The notes beneath the pieces are model-generated. The model worked only from the letters and a program-made list of their open reading frames with translations. It did no database searches and was not told the origin of the DNA. 64,000 nt of DNA from positions 1 through 64,000 of the forward strand of contig NZ_JPFK01000008.1 in NCBI RefSeq assembly GCF_000733475.1. Reading direction: 5' to 3'. Both the position numbers and the translations under genes were made by a program. Origin of the DNA: Mangrovimonas yunxiaonensis (lineage in GTDB: Bacteria; Bacteroidota; Bacteroidia; Flavobacteriales; Flavobacteriaceae). Each line of letters starts with the position of its first letter. Position 1 is the stretch's first letter. Positions 1-8,674 of this stretch are shown here, in pieces.

Positions 1-560
1 AGCGTAACGGATGATTGTGGCAACAGTGCTACCGAGACCGTGCGTGTATCTAGAATGTACGATGAGACCGATCCAACGATAGCCGATATAGACGACTATA
101 TGTTACCGGGTTGTAACACAGCGTGGCCAGATGATTTAACCACGAGCTGGAGTGACAACTGTTCCGATGGTGGTTCAATCGATTCTGATGGCGGTGTTGC
201 CGATGGTTCAGATGGATGTATCCAGTACAGATTGTATACGTTCAGCGTAACGGATGATTGTGGCAACAGTGCTACCGAGACCGTGCGTGTATCTAGAATG
301 TACGATGAGACCGATCCAACGATAGCCGATATAGACGACTATATGTTACCGGGTTGTAACACAGCGTGGCCAGATGATTTAACCACGAGCTGGAGTGACA
401 ACTGTTCCGATGGTGGTTCAATTGATTCTGATGGCGGTGTTGCCGATGGTTCAGATGGTTGTATCCAGTACCGCTTATATACGTTCAGCGTAACGGATGA
501 TTGTGGCAACAGTGCTACCGAGACCGTGCGTGTATCTAGAATGTACGATGAGACCGATCC
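1..560 (+). repeat. Tandem in-frame 243-bp coding repeats
   Basis: The phrase AGCGTAACGGATGATTGTGG recurs at 1, 244 and 487, an exact 243-bp period (81 codons). Unit 1-243 and unit 244-486 differ at five positions by eye, all synonymous (ATC/ATT, GGA/GGT, AGA/CGC, TTG/TTA) and all in the last third of the unit. The third copy stays identical to about base 560 and then diverges. The array continues past the window edge. Confidence 0.95.
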
Positions 561-1713
561 TGTGATTACATGTCCAGAAGTGCCAAATGTGTGTAATGGC
601 GAATTCCCTTCATTAACAGCAACTTGGTCAGACAATTGTTCTGCAGGAGGCACCTTAACCCTTGATGCGCCAAGTCGCATTGAAATGGGAGAAGATGGTT
701 GTAGTGAAATTGGATACTACGATTTTGAAGTAACAGATGATTGTGGTAATACGGCAACTGAAACCTGTATTGTTGTTAGGGAGATTGATACCATTGATAA
801 CTGTGAAACAGCTTTTGCTAGAGCTGATGAAGGTGCTCAATGTTTTATTCCTGACTTTAGCAGATGGGGTTGGACAAATTATCTTCCATGTAAAGGGAAG
901 TACACTATGGATCTGTGGGCCGGAGCAGCACATTGTAATGTAGATAACGGTGCCTTGGTAGGTACGGTTACGGTAAATTACTCTAATGAATCGGTTGTAG
1001 TGACGTATAACATAAATCAAGGTTATGTTATGAGCGAGGCTCACGTATATGTAGGTTGTGATCCTTATCCAATTCATAGAAATGGTAAGCCAACAGTTGC
1101 ACCAGGACAGTTTCCATTTAATGCTTCGTACAGTGGTAACGTACAAAGTTACACTGTAGAGATTGATAATCTAGATGCAGATAACCATGGCGGTATTTAT
1201 GTTATAGCACATGCTGTAGCTTGCGAAATAGCGTGTATGTGTAGCCCATCTGAAGATGATATGTGTTCTGATGACAATGGATATTCTACAACATATTCTG
1301 GAGAGTTCTATTGTGAGCCTGATTTAGATGGAGATCTGGTAGAAACTGCATGTGATGTTTGTCCAGAAGGTAATAACAATGATGATGCCGATGGTGATGG
1401 CACACCTGATGTGTGTGACGATACACCAGATGGCGGTGCCGGTCTAGTAGGCTTTACAGCTTATCCTGTACCATTTGAGTATGAAGTGAACATTGCTTAT
1501 TACTTCGACTATAGTACAGATGTGACTATAGAGATATTCGATACAAAAGGTGCGTTAATCCGAAAAATTGTAAATCGTAGCTACATGCCTGGAACTAAAG
1601 GATTGGAGACGATAGACATGTCTAGAACAGATAATCAATTGTTCTTTGTAAGATTGAGCACAAATAAAGGCTCGTTGGTTAAGAAGATAATATCTTCTAA
1701 AACACAGCCGTAA
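1..1713 (+). CDS. Secreted Cys-rich repeat protein with T9SS C-terminal sorting domain (5' end outside window)
   Basis: The reading frame is open at base 1, so the start codon and signal peptide lie upstream. The visible 570 residues begin with 81-residue modules, each carrying four cysteines (in CNTAW, DNCSDGG, DGCIQY, DDCGNS) and resembling HYR-type beta-sandwich surface repeats. Two are identical in protein sequence and are followed by one divergent module (about bases 560-790). Next come a Cys-containing domain (about 790-1290), a short Asp-rich stretch like thrombospondin type-3 calcium loops (DLDGD, DADGDGTPD), and a C-terminal domain of about 80 residues with the YPVPF start and KKI-type ending of type A T9SS cargo. 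It is probably exported across the outer membrane by the gliding/T9SS machinery as a surface adhesin or secreted protein. Ligand and function are unknown. The protein could be far longer upstream. Confidence 0.85.
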   Translation, partial: SVTDDCGNSATETVRVSRMYDETDPTIADIDDYMLPGCNTAWPDDLTTSWSDNCSDGGSIDSDGGVADGSDGCIQYRLYTFSVTDDCGNSATETVRVSRMYDETDPTIADIDDYMLPGCNTAWPDDLTTSWSDNCSDGGSIDSDGGVADGSDGCIQYRLYTFSVTDDCGNSATETVRVSRMYDETDPVITCPEVPNVCNGEFPSLTATWSDNCSAGGTLTLDAPSRIEMGEDGCSEIGYYDFEVTDDCGNTATETCIVVREIDTIDNCETAFARADEGAQCFIPDFSRWGWTNYLPCKGKYTMDLWAGAAHCNVDNGALVGTVTVNYSNESVVVTYNINQGYVMSEAHVYVGCDPYPIHRNGKPTVAPGQFPFNASYSGNVQSYTVEIDNLDADNHGGIYVIAHAVACEIACMCSPSEDDMCSDDNGYSTTYSGEFYCEPDLDGDLVETACDVCPEGNNNDDADGDGTPDVCDDTPDGGAGLVGFTAYPVPFEYEVNIAYYFDYSTDVTIEIFDTKGALIRKIVNRSYMPGTKGLETIDMSRTDNQLFFVRLSTNKGSLVKKIISSKTQP

Positions 1714-1740
1714 TATTTAATAACATTTTTAACTAAAAAT

Positions 1741-1766
1741 AAAAGCCCAGCATTTGCTGGGCTTTT
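1741..1766. terminator. Bidirectional rho-independent terminator
   Basis: An 11-bp stem AAAAGCCCAGC with loop ATTT and its complement, flanked by A and T runs, lies between two convergent genes (ends at 1713 and 1792) and can serve both. Confidence 0.85.
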
Positions 1767-1791
1767 AATATTGGAGTGGTTAGTCTATCGT

Positions 1792-3180
1792 TTAATTTTT
1801 AATAAACTTAAAGGTATAGTTATAATCTTTCATGGTTAGCATGTACACCCCATTTTTTAAGTTAGATACATCTAACTTACCGTGGGTTGTAGTAATTTCT
1901 TTTGTAATGACTTGTTGCCCTAACACATTATAAACATTTACTGTAATAGGAGTAGTACTTGCAGTTTTTATGTTTAAAACGTCTTTGGTGGGATTAGGGA
2001 ATATTGAAAAATCAGTTATGTTATGTGTTTCGTTTGATAGTGTTGAGCTATACGTATTATTTTCAAACCAATTTAAGTGATTTTCGCTAGAAGATATGGT
2101 AGCCATATCGAGATCACCATCGTTATCAAAGTCACTTAAAGTAAAGCTAAAAACATCATTCTGCGAATTGTCTATAACAATTTCGCTATTTGGATTGGAG
2201 TTTTCAAACCAAGTAACGGCATCTGTAGTATTGCTTCCAGAGTAACCAAAAGCAATATCATTTATCGAATTGTCATCTAAATCTGAAACTCTTGCAATTG
2301 CGGTGTATGATGAACTATTAGAGTTTGAATAGATGGTTTCGCTAAAGGTGCCATTACTTTGTTTATCGTAAACAGCAGCATTAGAATAAGCATCAACTTT
2401 TACAATTTCTAAATCGCCATTGTTATCTATATCACCAAAAGAAACATCTGTTAGGAAGTAATTTCCAGAGGATACATTATTGGTTTCCGATGTAAAGGTT
2501 GGGGTGTTTGTTTGCGCTAAATTATTGTTAAACAGTTTAACACTAGGTATTTGTCGGTAACCAATAACAATGTCTAAATCGCCGTCTTGATCATAATCAC
2601 CAAGATCTAAACATGCTGGGGCCGAGTTGCTAATGTTGCTAATAATGTTTGCAGCACCAAAAAAACCAGAGCCATTGTTTGCATACCAAACAGCTTGATG
2701 GTTGTCTTGAACGGCAACGGCTAGATCAATATAACCATCGCCATTAATATCTCCAGCTTTTACTGATCCTGCTCTTGCTAGGCCATTGGCAATGATTTGT
2801 TCTGAACCAAAATTTCCATTACCTAAATTTTCAAACCATACTAGTTTATTCATGGTTTCAGAGCTAGCAACAATATCCTTGTCGTTGTCGCCATCTAAAT
2901 CGGCTAAAACCAAGCCAGATATCATAGATAGGTTTGCGGTAATTAAAGGTTGTGCCGAAAACGTGCCATTACCGTTATTCTTGTACCACTCAATAGTATT
3001 GCCAATAGAAGTTCCTATAACAATATCAGGATACGAATCGTTGTCCATGTTTCCAGATTCAATTAATTTTGGAAAGGTTCCCGTATTTGTGGAAATGTTT
3101 TGTTTTGCTCCAAAGGGGCTTTGGCTAAAACCCACAAATACAGTTAATAAGTAGGCTAATGATAGTAGTATTTTTTTCAT
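1792..3180 (-). CDS. Secreted FG-GAP/VCBS repeat protein with T9SS sorting domain
   Basis: This 462-residue protein has an N-terminal signal peptide (MKKILLSLAYLLTVFVGFSQ). At least seven calcium-loop blades of the FG-GAP/VCBS type follow, for example NMDNDSYPDI, DLDGDNDKDI, DINGDGYIDL, DYDQDGDLDI and DFDNDGDLDM, which predict a seven-bladed beta-propeller. The last about 75 residues (FSIFPNPTKDVLNI to the end) are a type A T9SS sorting domain. It should therefore be exported through the outer membrane and either released or lipid-anchored on the surface. No enzymatic domain is visible and the ligand is unknown. It is convergent with the repeat protein ahead of it and shares its terminator; a TATGTTTG element lies just upstream of the start. 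Confidence 0.9.
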   Translation of the reverse strand: MKKILLSLAYLLTVFVGFSQSPFGAKQNISTNTGTFPKLIESGNMDNDSYPDIVIGTSIGNTIEWYKNNGNGTFSAQPLITANLSMISGLVLADLDGDNDKDIVASSETMNKLVWFENLGNGNFGSEQIIANGLARAGSVKAGDINGDGYIDLAVAVQDNHQAVWYANNGSGFFGAANIISNISNSAPACLDLGDYDQDGDLDIVIGYRQIPSVKLFNNNLAQTNTPTFTSETNNVSSGNYFLTDVSFGDIDNNGDLEIVKVDAYSNAAVYDKQSNGTFSETIYSNSNSSSYTAIARVSDLDDNSINDIAFGYSGSNTTDAVTWFENSNPNSEIVIDNSQNDVFSFTLSDFDNDGDLDMATISSSENHLNWFENNTYSSTLSNETHNITDFSIFPNPTKDVLNIKTASTTPITVNVYNVLGQQVITKEITTTHGKLDVSNLKNGVYMLTMKDYNYTFKFIKN

Positions 3181-3476
3181 AACTAATTAAATTGTGTTGG
3201 GGTCAAACATAGATAAAAATGGTAATTACATCGAAAAAAAGTGTATTTAACCGATAAAATACATTGAAATGTAGTGCAAGACTTACTCCATAAAAAGTGT
3301 TTTCTTACAAAACGAATAATTTGATTATCAAAATGTTAATGGTAAAACCGATGCAGTTTTAAGTTAAATTAAGTAACATATTATGGCATTTTTTAGCAAA
3401 ATGAGTTTTTTGTTTTAGGCTTTAGGGCATTAAAATCGTTAAAAAAGCAATATTTTTACCTTCCTAAACCCTTCAC
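3181..3476. other. Divergent intergenic region
   Basis: This is the longest gene-free stretch (296 bases). It is A/T-rich and holds outward promoters: TATGTTTG on the minus strand (3204-3211) for the FG-GAP gene and TATTTTTA on the plus strand (3451-3458), a one-base mismatch to TAnnTTTG, for the methyltransferase. I see no RNA gene or hairpin of note. Confidence 0.5.
3204..3211 (-). promoter_or_regulatory. -7 element TATGTTTG for the FG-GAP gene
   Basis: Exact match to the Bacteroidota TAnnTTTG consensus on the minus strand, 24 bases upstream of the ATG at 3180. Confidence 0.5.
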
Positions 3477-4700
3477 ATGGATTTTTCACAAAAAATACAG
3501 CCCACCCATATTCCAAAACGATTAGCGGTAAAATTAACGGTTCAAGGCGAGCAATCGGTTGTTAAAGGGCATCCGTGGGTGTTTTCTAATAGTATTGTTA
3601 AAGTTGCAGATGAATCTAAAACCGGAGATCTAGCCATTATTTTTAGTAAAAACAAGAATAAATTAATTGGTTTGGGGCTATACGATCCATTTTCACCCAT
3701 AAGAATTAAGGTGCTCACCAATACGCCCAATACCATTAACGAAGATTTTTTTAAGCAACAAATAGATTTAGCATTTCAAAAGCGAGCACCGTTGTTAGCA
3801 ACCCAAACCAATAGTTACCGGTTAATTTTTGGAGAGAACGATGGGTTTCCTGGGTTTATTGCTGATGTATACAGCACAGTTTTGGTGGTGAAATTGTATT
3901 CGGAGATTTGGCAGCCTTATTTAACCCAAATACTACCATATTTAAGGCGTGTATCGAATGCCAAAACGGTTGTTATTCGGTTAAGTAGGCAGTTACAGAA
4001 TTCTAAAACTATTCAATTAAAAGATGGTGATGTGGTATTTGGTGTATTGGAAGATGAAAATGTTGAATTTGAAGAGCATGCTGTAACGTTTTCTGCCAAT
4101 GTTATTAAGGGCCATAAAACAGGGTACTTCTTAGATCATCGTGCTAACAGAAAGCAAGTAGGTGAGTGGAGCACAGGAAAAGATGTTTTAGATGTGTTTT
4201 CGTATGCTGGCGGGTTTTCGGTGCATGCTTTGTATAATGGCGCTAATAGCGTTACTAGTCTGGATATTAGTAAACAGGCTTTAGAAATTGCCCTTAAAAA
4301 TGGCAAGTTAAACCCTTACACGGGTATTCATAAAACCATAGCCGGCGATGCTTTTGAAGAAATGCAAAAACTCATTGCCCATAACAAACGTTTTGATGTG
4401 GTGGTTATCGATCCGCCAAGTTTTGCTAAACAAGCTTCAGAAATTCCTTTGGCCAAAAAAAAGTATGCCCAATTAGCCGAACTAGGCGAGCAGTTAACCG
4501 CCAAAAATGGCCTTCTCGTTTTGGCTTCCTGCTCTTCTAGAGTTGCTGCCCAAGCGTTTTTCGATATAAATAAACGGGTTTTAAAAAACGCTAACAGACC
4601 CTTCGACATTATTTTAAAAACCGGTCATGATCTAGATCATGTTGTAAGTTTTACAGAAGGCCATTATTTAAAGTGTGGTTATTATCGGTTTAAGGCCTAG
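3477..4700 (+). CDS. Class I SAM-dependent rRNA methyltransferase, RlmI-like
   Basis: This 407-residue protein has the layout of the RlmI/YccW family, which makes m5C in 23S rRNA. An N-terminal PUA domain (about residues 15-90, with GHPWVFSNSI) is followed by a central domain with the family motif GHKTGYFLDHR (about 211-221). The Rossmann methyltransferase has its SAM loop at DVFSYAGGF (about 238-246) and catalytic motif IV DPPSF at 312-316; a CSS tripeptide near 352 fits the second Cys region. The protein is cytosolic. The ATG at 3477 sits shortly after a TATTTTTA promoter-like element. It appears to be a single-gene unit. Assignment to the family is firm; the exact modified base is inferred. 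Confidence 0.85.
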   Translation: MDFSQKIQPTHIPKRLAVKLTVQGEQSVVKGHPWVFSNSIVKVADESKTGDLAIIFSKNKNKLIGLGLYDPFSPIRIKVLTNTPNTINEDFFKQQIDLAFQKRAPLLATQTNSYRLIFGENDGFPGFIADVYSTVLVVKLYSEIWQPYLTQILPYLRRVSNAKTVVIRLSRQLQNSKTIQLKDGDVVFGVLEDENVEFEEHAVTFSANVIKGHKTGYFLDHRANRKQVGEWSTGKDVLDVFSYAGGFSVHALYNGANSVTSLDISKQALEIALKNGKLNPYTGIHKTIAGDAFEEMQKLIAHNKRFDVVVIDPPSFAKQASEIPLAKKKYAQLAELGEQLTAKNGLLVLASCSSRVAAQAFFDINKRVLKNANRPFDIILKTGHDLDHVVSFTEGHYLKCGYYRFKA

Positions 4701-4768
4701 TATAACGTAAAAGCTAGTTTTTATGTTAAAACAGATGAAATTAATGTTATGCGTGCATACTAATTAAG

Positions 4769-4776
4769 TATATTTG
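4769..4776 (+). promoter_or_regulatory. -7 element TATATTTG
   Basis: Exact TAnnTTTG match 19 bases upstream of the ATG at 4795. No convincing -33 TTG was found. Confidence 0.5.
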
Positions 4777-4794
4777 TAGAACAAGCAATTTTAT

Positions 4795-5745
4795 ATGGTA
4801 CAAACAGAACTTACCAAAATGTTAGGGATTAAACACCCCATAATTATGGCACCAATGTTTTTGGTCTCAAACACCGAAATGGTTAAACAAGCCATGCAAA
4901 ATGGTATTGCAGGCTGTATTCCGGCATTAAACTACCGAACGTTAGATGAGTTGCGCACGGCAATAAAAGCATTAAAAGCGGCAAAACCAGAGGGCGGTTC
5001 GTTTGGCTTTAATTTAATAGTGAATAAGTCTAACCCCAAAGCATCAAAGCAGTTAGAGGTACTATGCGAAGAAGGTTGCGATTTTATTATTACATCGTTA
5101 GGAAACCCAAAAGAAACTATAGATAAAGCCCATGAAGTAGGCATAAAGGTGTTTTGCGACGTGACCGATTTAAAGTTTGCCAAAAAAGTGGAGCACTTAG
5201 GAGCCGATGCCGTTATTGCCGTTAATAGCAAAGCAGGGGGGCATAGAGGCAACCTCTCGCCAAAAGATTTAATTGCGTTACTAAAGGCCAATTGTAACAT
5301 ACCTATTATCTCGGCAGGAGGTGTAGGTAATAAAAACGAACTGGACGCGATGTTGGCTTACGGTGCCGTTGGAGTTTCTGTTGGGAGTCCGTTTATCGCA
5401 TCAATAGAAGCCAGCGTTACAGACGAATATAAGCAAGCTTGTGTAGATTACGGCGCAGAAGATATTGTTGTTACCGAGCGTATTTCGGGGACGCCTTGTA
5501 CCGTAATTAACACACCTTACCAACAAAAAATAGGGACTAAATCGCCGTGGATAGAACGTGTGTTGAATAAAAACAAAAGTTTAAAAAAATGGGTGAAAAT
5601 GTTTCGGTTTTATATAGGCATGAAGGCCACCGAAAAGGCAGCTAAAAAGGCAACCTACAAAACGGTTTGGGTAGCGGGCCCAAGTATAGAACACACTAAG
5701 GATGTATTGCCAGTTAAAGAGATTGTAAAAAAACTCACGTCCTAA
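4795..5745 (+). CDS. NAD(P)H-dependent flavin oxidoreductase, nitronate monooxygenase-like
   Basis: This is a 316-residue FMN-dependent TIM-barrel protein of the nitronate monooxygenase/2-nitropropane dioxygenase family. The N-terminal GIKHPIIMAPM, the KAGGHRG motif (about residues 144-150, the usual FMN/substrate-loop signature with the conserved His) and the phosphate-binding ISAGGV...GAVGVSVGSPF segment are all present. Family members oxidise alkyl nitronates or act as NAD(P)H:quinone or enoyl reductases (FabK-like), so the substrate cannot be read from sequence. The C-terminus (from about 250) is Lys-rich. It is cytosolic, with its own promoter-like element, and the next gene is read from a separate promoter. 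Confidence 0.85.
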   Translation: MVQTELTKMLGIKHPIIMAPMFLVSNTEMVKQAMQNGIAGCIPALNYRTLDELRTAIKALKAAKPEGGSFGFNLIVNKSNPKASKQLEVLCEEGCDFIITSLGNPKETIDKAHEVGIKVFCDVTDLKFAKKVEHLGADAVIAVNSKAGGHRGNLSPKDLIALLKANCNIPIISAGGVGNKNELDAMLAYGAVGVSVGSPFIASIEASVTDEYKQACVDYGAEDIVVTERISGTPCTVINTPYQQKIGTKSPWIERVLNKNKSLKKWVKMFRFYIGMKATEKAAKKATYKTVWVAGPSIEHTKDVLPVKEIVKKLTS

Positions 5746-5791
5746 GTTTTAAAAAATGTTGATAAAGCGGTTAATAAAACCATATTTCATA

Positions 5792-5822
5792 TTGTAAAAC
5801 AGTTTGCTTTATACTATCTTTG
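5792..5822 (+). promoter_or_regulatory. Promoter: TTG-N20-TATCTTTG
   Basis: A -33-like TTG (5792-5794) lies 20 bases before an exact -7 TATCTTTG (5815-5822), the spacing expected for the Bacteroidota housekeeping sigma. It points at the small ORF starting at 5844. Confidence 0.65.
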
Positions 5823-5843
5823 CGATGTTATAAAAAATAAGCC

Positions 5844-6020
5844 ATGTTTGAATTTGACCAATATTTAGGATTTTTAGCATTTTTAACCATTTTAACCATA
5901 GGGTTTTGGTTGATGATTTTTTTATTAACTTTCGTAGTACCTTACTGGATTTTTGGTTCAGCTATGGAGCGTTTAAAAGAAATTCGCGAAGAGAAAAAAG
6001 CTAAAAGAGCTCAAAAATAA
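5844..6020 (+). CDS. Small membrane protein, 58 aa, unknown
   Basis: This 58-residue ORF starts with MFEFDQYLGF, has one long hydrophobic segment (about residues 8-38) interrupted by a Pro at 33, and ends in a charged amphipathic tail (ERLKEIREEKKAKRAQK). It has a well-spaced promoter 22 bases upstream and a strong terminator 23 bases downstream, so it looks like a complete single-gene transcript. A single-pass or hairpin inner-membrane protein with a cytosolic basic tail is likely. I do not recognise the family. Confidence 0.7.
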   Translation: MFEFDQYLGFLAFLTILTIGFWLMIFLLTFVVPYWIFGSAMERLKEIREEKKAKRAQK

Positions 6021-6042
6021 ATATTGTTTTTATAAAAAAATT

Positions 6043-6067
6043 AAAGGAAGCCATTGGCTTCCTTTTT
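6043..6067. terminator. Rho-independent terminator
   Basis: Stem AAAGGAAGCC, loop ATT, complement GGCTTCCTTT, followed by a T run. It lies between the small membrane protein (+) and the convergent TonB receptor gene (-) and may serve both. Confidence 0.8.
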
Positions 6068-6089
6068 TATTGTCTAGAAGTTAGAGGGA

Positions 6090-8567
6090 CTAGCCCTCAA
6101 ACTCCATATCCATGCCATTGCCATTTTCTCCTCGGCGTTGGCGTTGCTTTTGTTGATTGAATCTGTAGGTAAACGATAGGTTAAAACTACGTTCTCTCCA
6201 TTGGAATTCGCTATAGCTATTAAACGTGTCTGTAAACGTGTCTGATTGACGTTTTCTGGTATTGAACAAATCGTTAACATTAAAGGCAATTGAAGCCCTT
6301 TCTGAAAATAAATCCTTACTAAAAGCTAAACTGGTCGAGAACATGCCTTTAGACTTGTTTTGAGCATCTTCTCTTGGTCCCATATAAAACAAACGGGTTT
6401 GCCAATCGATATTTCCAGGTAAGGTGTATTTGTTGTTTAACCTTACAAACCAACTTAGGTTTTCGTTGTCGTAAATAACATTGTTGTACGAGCCTTCGGT
6501 TTTAGAGTGGAAAAAGTTAAAGTTACCATTCATGTTCCACTTTTTAGTAGGTCTATACGTTAATGTAAACTCCAAGCCAAAGCGATCTTGCGAGGCTAGG
6601 TTAATTGGCCCACGTCTTACAACGGGAATGGGGTCCGGGTATTGGGACAGTAAGTTGTTAAAGTTAGGGTCGTTTTCGTTTACGGTAGCATTTATTTCTT
6701 CAAAATAGTAATTGTCTGTCTCTTGCGAAACAAAGTTGAAAATATCTGTTGCATGTTGAAAGTATACCGATGTGTTTAATGTAAGTTTACCAAACTTGTT
6801 TAAATACCCTAAATCGAAAATATTGGAGTAGGTAGGATCTAAATCTGGATCTCCATGAAACACACTTGTAGCACTACTTCTAGAAGGGAAAGGGTTAATA
6901 AACCTTGATCGTGGTCTTCTTATACGTCTGTTATAGCCTAAAGTAAAGCTTTGACCTTCCGAAACTTCATAGCCCAAATTAACGGTAGGGAAGAGTCCAG
7001 TATAATTTTTCTTGCCAAAATCGCCGCTTGTTTCTTGATCGATGGTAATACGTGTGTTTTCCATACGCAATCCTAAAAGGTAGGAGAACTTATTCTTTAT
7101 TTTACTACCAAATTGGGCATAAACAGCGTTTATATGTTCTTTATAAATTAAATTGTTGCTAACCCCAGTATTTAGCTCAAAGCTACCATTTCTGTACTCT
7201 TCAAGTGCATAGTCGGTTTCCATGGTATTAAAGTTTCCTCTATAACCTAGCTCGAACTGGCTAGCTTCTCCTAAGGGGTGCACATAGTCTGTTTGAAGCA
7301 AGATTTGGTCTTGGTCTTCTAGAATAACCACCCTTTCAGAGTCTAAATTTCTTTGCTTTATTAACGCAAATTCGTTTTCGGTGCTGTTTTCGTATTGAAA
7401 ATCTGCGGTTAATTTATGTTGGCTATTATCGTTAAACTGCTTATCAAAATTAAGGGCGTATTGTATGTTGGTATCTTCTTCTTCTTCAAACTCTAATCTG
7501 GTGTACTGGTCGTAAGCGGTTTCACTTATTTCCTTAATAGTATTTGTAGTTAAATCGTCGTCATTACTATCTCTATAAACCACAGATCCTGTAAGGGAAG
7601 CCGATTCTGTTACGTACCACTCAATACCAAAATTGGTTGTAAAGCTGTTTCTTTCTCTATCGAAATCCCGATCCTCAATTTGGAATAAGCTTGGTTGCCC
7701 ATCTCTAAAATACTCGGTTTCGGTAAAGGAGTTTCCTGGCGCTTCCCGGTGGTTGTAACTGGTTGTGTTAAAGAAGTTAAAATTGCCTGTTCTGTAGTTA
7801 ATATTACCAGAAACTCCAGCATTTTTTGGGTATCCAACGTTTGTGGTTATGGCTCCGTTAAGGCCTTGCAGTTTGCTTCGTCTTAGAATTATATTTAAAA
7901 TACCGGCCGTTCCTTCGGCATCATAACGGGCAGAGGGCGAGGTAATAACTTCAACACGCTCTATAGATTCGGCTGGGAGCTGGCGCAGGGCATCTGTAGA
8001 GTTAAGCCCAACCAAGCCCGAAGGTTTGCCGTTAATAAGAATACGCACGTTGTCTTGGCCGCGCAGGGCGACATTGCCTTCAACATCTACAGAAACAGAA
8101 GGCACGTTATCCAGAACATCGCTTACGGTACCACCTCTTACCGTAAGGTCTTTCCCTACGTTGTATATTTTTTTGTCTAATTTCACTTCAACCGTAGTTC
8201 TTTCGGCAATAATTTCAACTTCATCTAGGGCTTCTGTACTAGCGGTAAGCGAAATGGTTCCTAAATTGGTATTTTTAGAGAGGTCTTGGTTCTCAAAAGT
8301 TTTTTTGTTAAATGAAATAAACTCTACCGATACATCGTAGATACCGCTTTTTACGGGAATACTAAAATTACCATCCATATCGGTAATCCCACCGGTTACG
8401 ATGCGGTTTTCTGCTTTGCTAAAAAATGCTACGGTGGCATACTCTAAAGGCTGATTGGTGTTTTTTTCAATAATCTTTCCAGTTACTGTAACGTCCTTAT
8501 TGTTTTGGGCTTGCATGCCTATTAAGGAAACAAAGACAGTAGCAATGGTAAAAAAGAGTTTATTCAT
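6090..8567 (-). CDS. TonB-dependent outer membrane receptor, outer membrane beta-barrel family
   Basis: The 825-residue protein has a signal peptide ending near VSLIGMQAQ, a CarboxypepD_reg-like beta-sandwich (about 25-105, GKIIEKNTNQPLEYATV), a TonB plug domain (about 125-230, with NVPSVSVDVEGNVALRG and INGKPSG) and a long C-terminal barrel rich in alternating aromatic/polar strands. The tail is Arg-rich and then acidic (DMEFEG), a common ending in this barrel family. It belongs to the receptor group that takes up unknown ligands or acts in export, and no SusD partner is adjacent. It is transcribed alone, from a TAGTTTTG element. Substrate cannot be inferred. Confidence 0.88.
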   Translation of the reverse strand: MNKLFFTIATVFVSLIGMQAQNNKDVTVTGKIIEKNTNQPLEYATVAFFSKAENRIVTGGITDMDGNFSIPVKSGIYDVSVEFISFNKKTFENQDLSKNTNLGTISLTASTEALDEVEIIAERTTVEVKLDKKIYNVGKDLTVRGGTVSDVLDNVPSVSVDVEGNVALRGQDNVRILINGKPSGLVGLNSTDALRQLPAESIERVEVITSPSARYDAEGTAGILNIILRRSKLQGLNGAITTNVGYPKNAGVSGNINYRTGNFNFFNTTSYNHREAPGNSFTETEYFRDGQPSLFQIEDRDFDRERNSFTTNFGIEWYVTESASLTGSVVYRDSNDDDLTTNTIKEISETAYDQYTRLEFEEEEDTNIQYALNFDKQFNDNSQHKLTADFQYENSTENEFALIKQRNLDSERVVILEDQDQILLQTDYVHPLGEASQFELGYRGNFNTMETDYALEEYRNGSFELNTGVSNNLIYKEHINAVYAQFGSKIKNKFSYLLGLRMENTRITIDQETSGDFGKKNYTGLFPTVNLGYEVSEGQSFTLGYNRRIRRPRSRFINPFPSRSSATSVFHGDPDLDPTYSNIFDLGYLNKFGKLTLNTSVYFQHATDIFNFVSQETDNYYFEEINATVNENDPNFNNLLSQYPDPIPVVRRGPINLASQDRFGLEFTLTYRPTKKWNMNGNFNFFHSKTEGSYNNVIYDNENLSWFVRLNNKYTLPGNIDWQTRLFYMGPREDAQNKSKGMFSTSLAFSKDLFSERASIAFNVNDLFNTRKRQSDTFTDTFNSYSEFQWRERSFNLSFTYRFNQQKQRQRRGENGNGMDMEFEG

Positions 8568-8592
8568 GAGTTTTGGTTTCTATTTAAGACAA

Positions 8593-8600
8593 CAAAACTA
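8593..8600 (-). promoter_or_regulatory. -7 element TAGTTTTG
   Basis: Exact TAnnTTTG match on the minus strand, 26 bases upstream of the ATG at 8567. Confidence 0.5.
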
Positions 8601-8641
8601 TGCTAAGGTTTAGTAGGTATTGGTTAAATGTTTGTTAAATA

Positions 8642-8668
8642 AAAAAGCCCTGAGAACAGGGCTTTTTA
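8642..8668 (-). terminator. Rho-independent terminator after arsC
   Basis: Stem AAAAAGCCCTG, loop AGAA, complement with T run. It directly follows the arsC stop codon on the minus strand and isolates it from the downstream receptor gene. Confidence 0.85.
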
Positions 8669-8674
8669 AGGGGT

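Noticed and set aside
1-560. CRISPR-like repeat array
   Set aside because: Repeats are 243 bp, directly adjacent, in-frame and translate to a Cys-rich protein; there are no spacers.
339-680. 113-codon minus-strand reading frame over the repeat region
   Set aside because: Shadow of the repeat protein: it mirrors the tandem units and has no own promoter.
4928-5300. Minus-strand frame in the nitronate monooxygenase-like gene
   Set aside because: Antisense shadow; the plus-strand frame has the family motifs.
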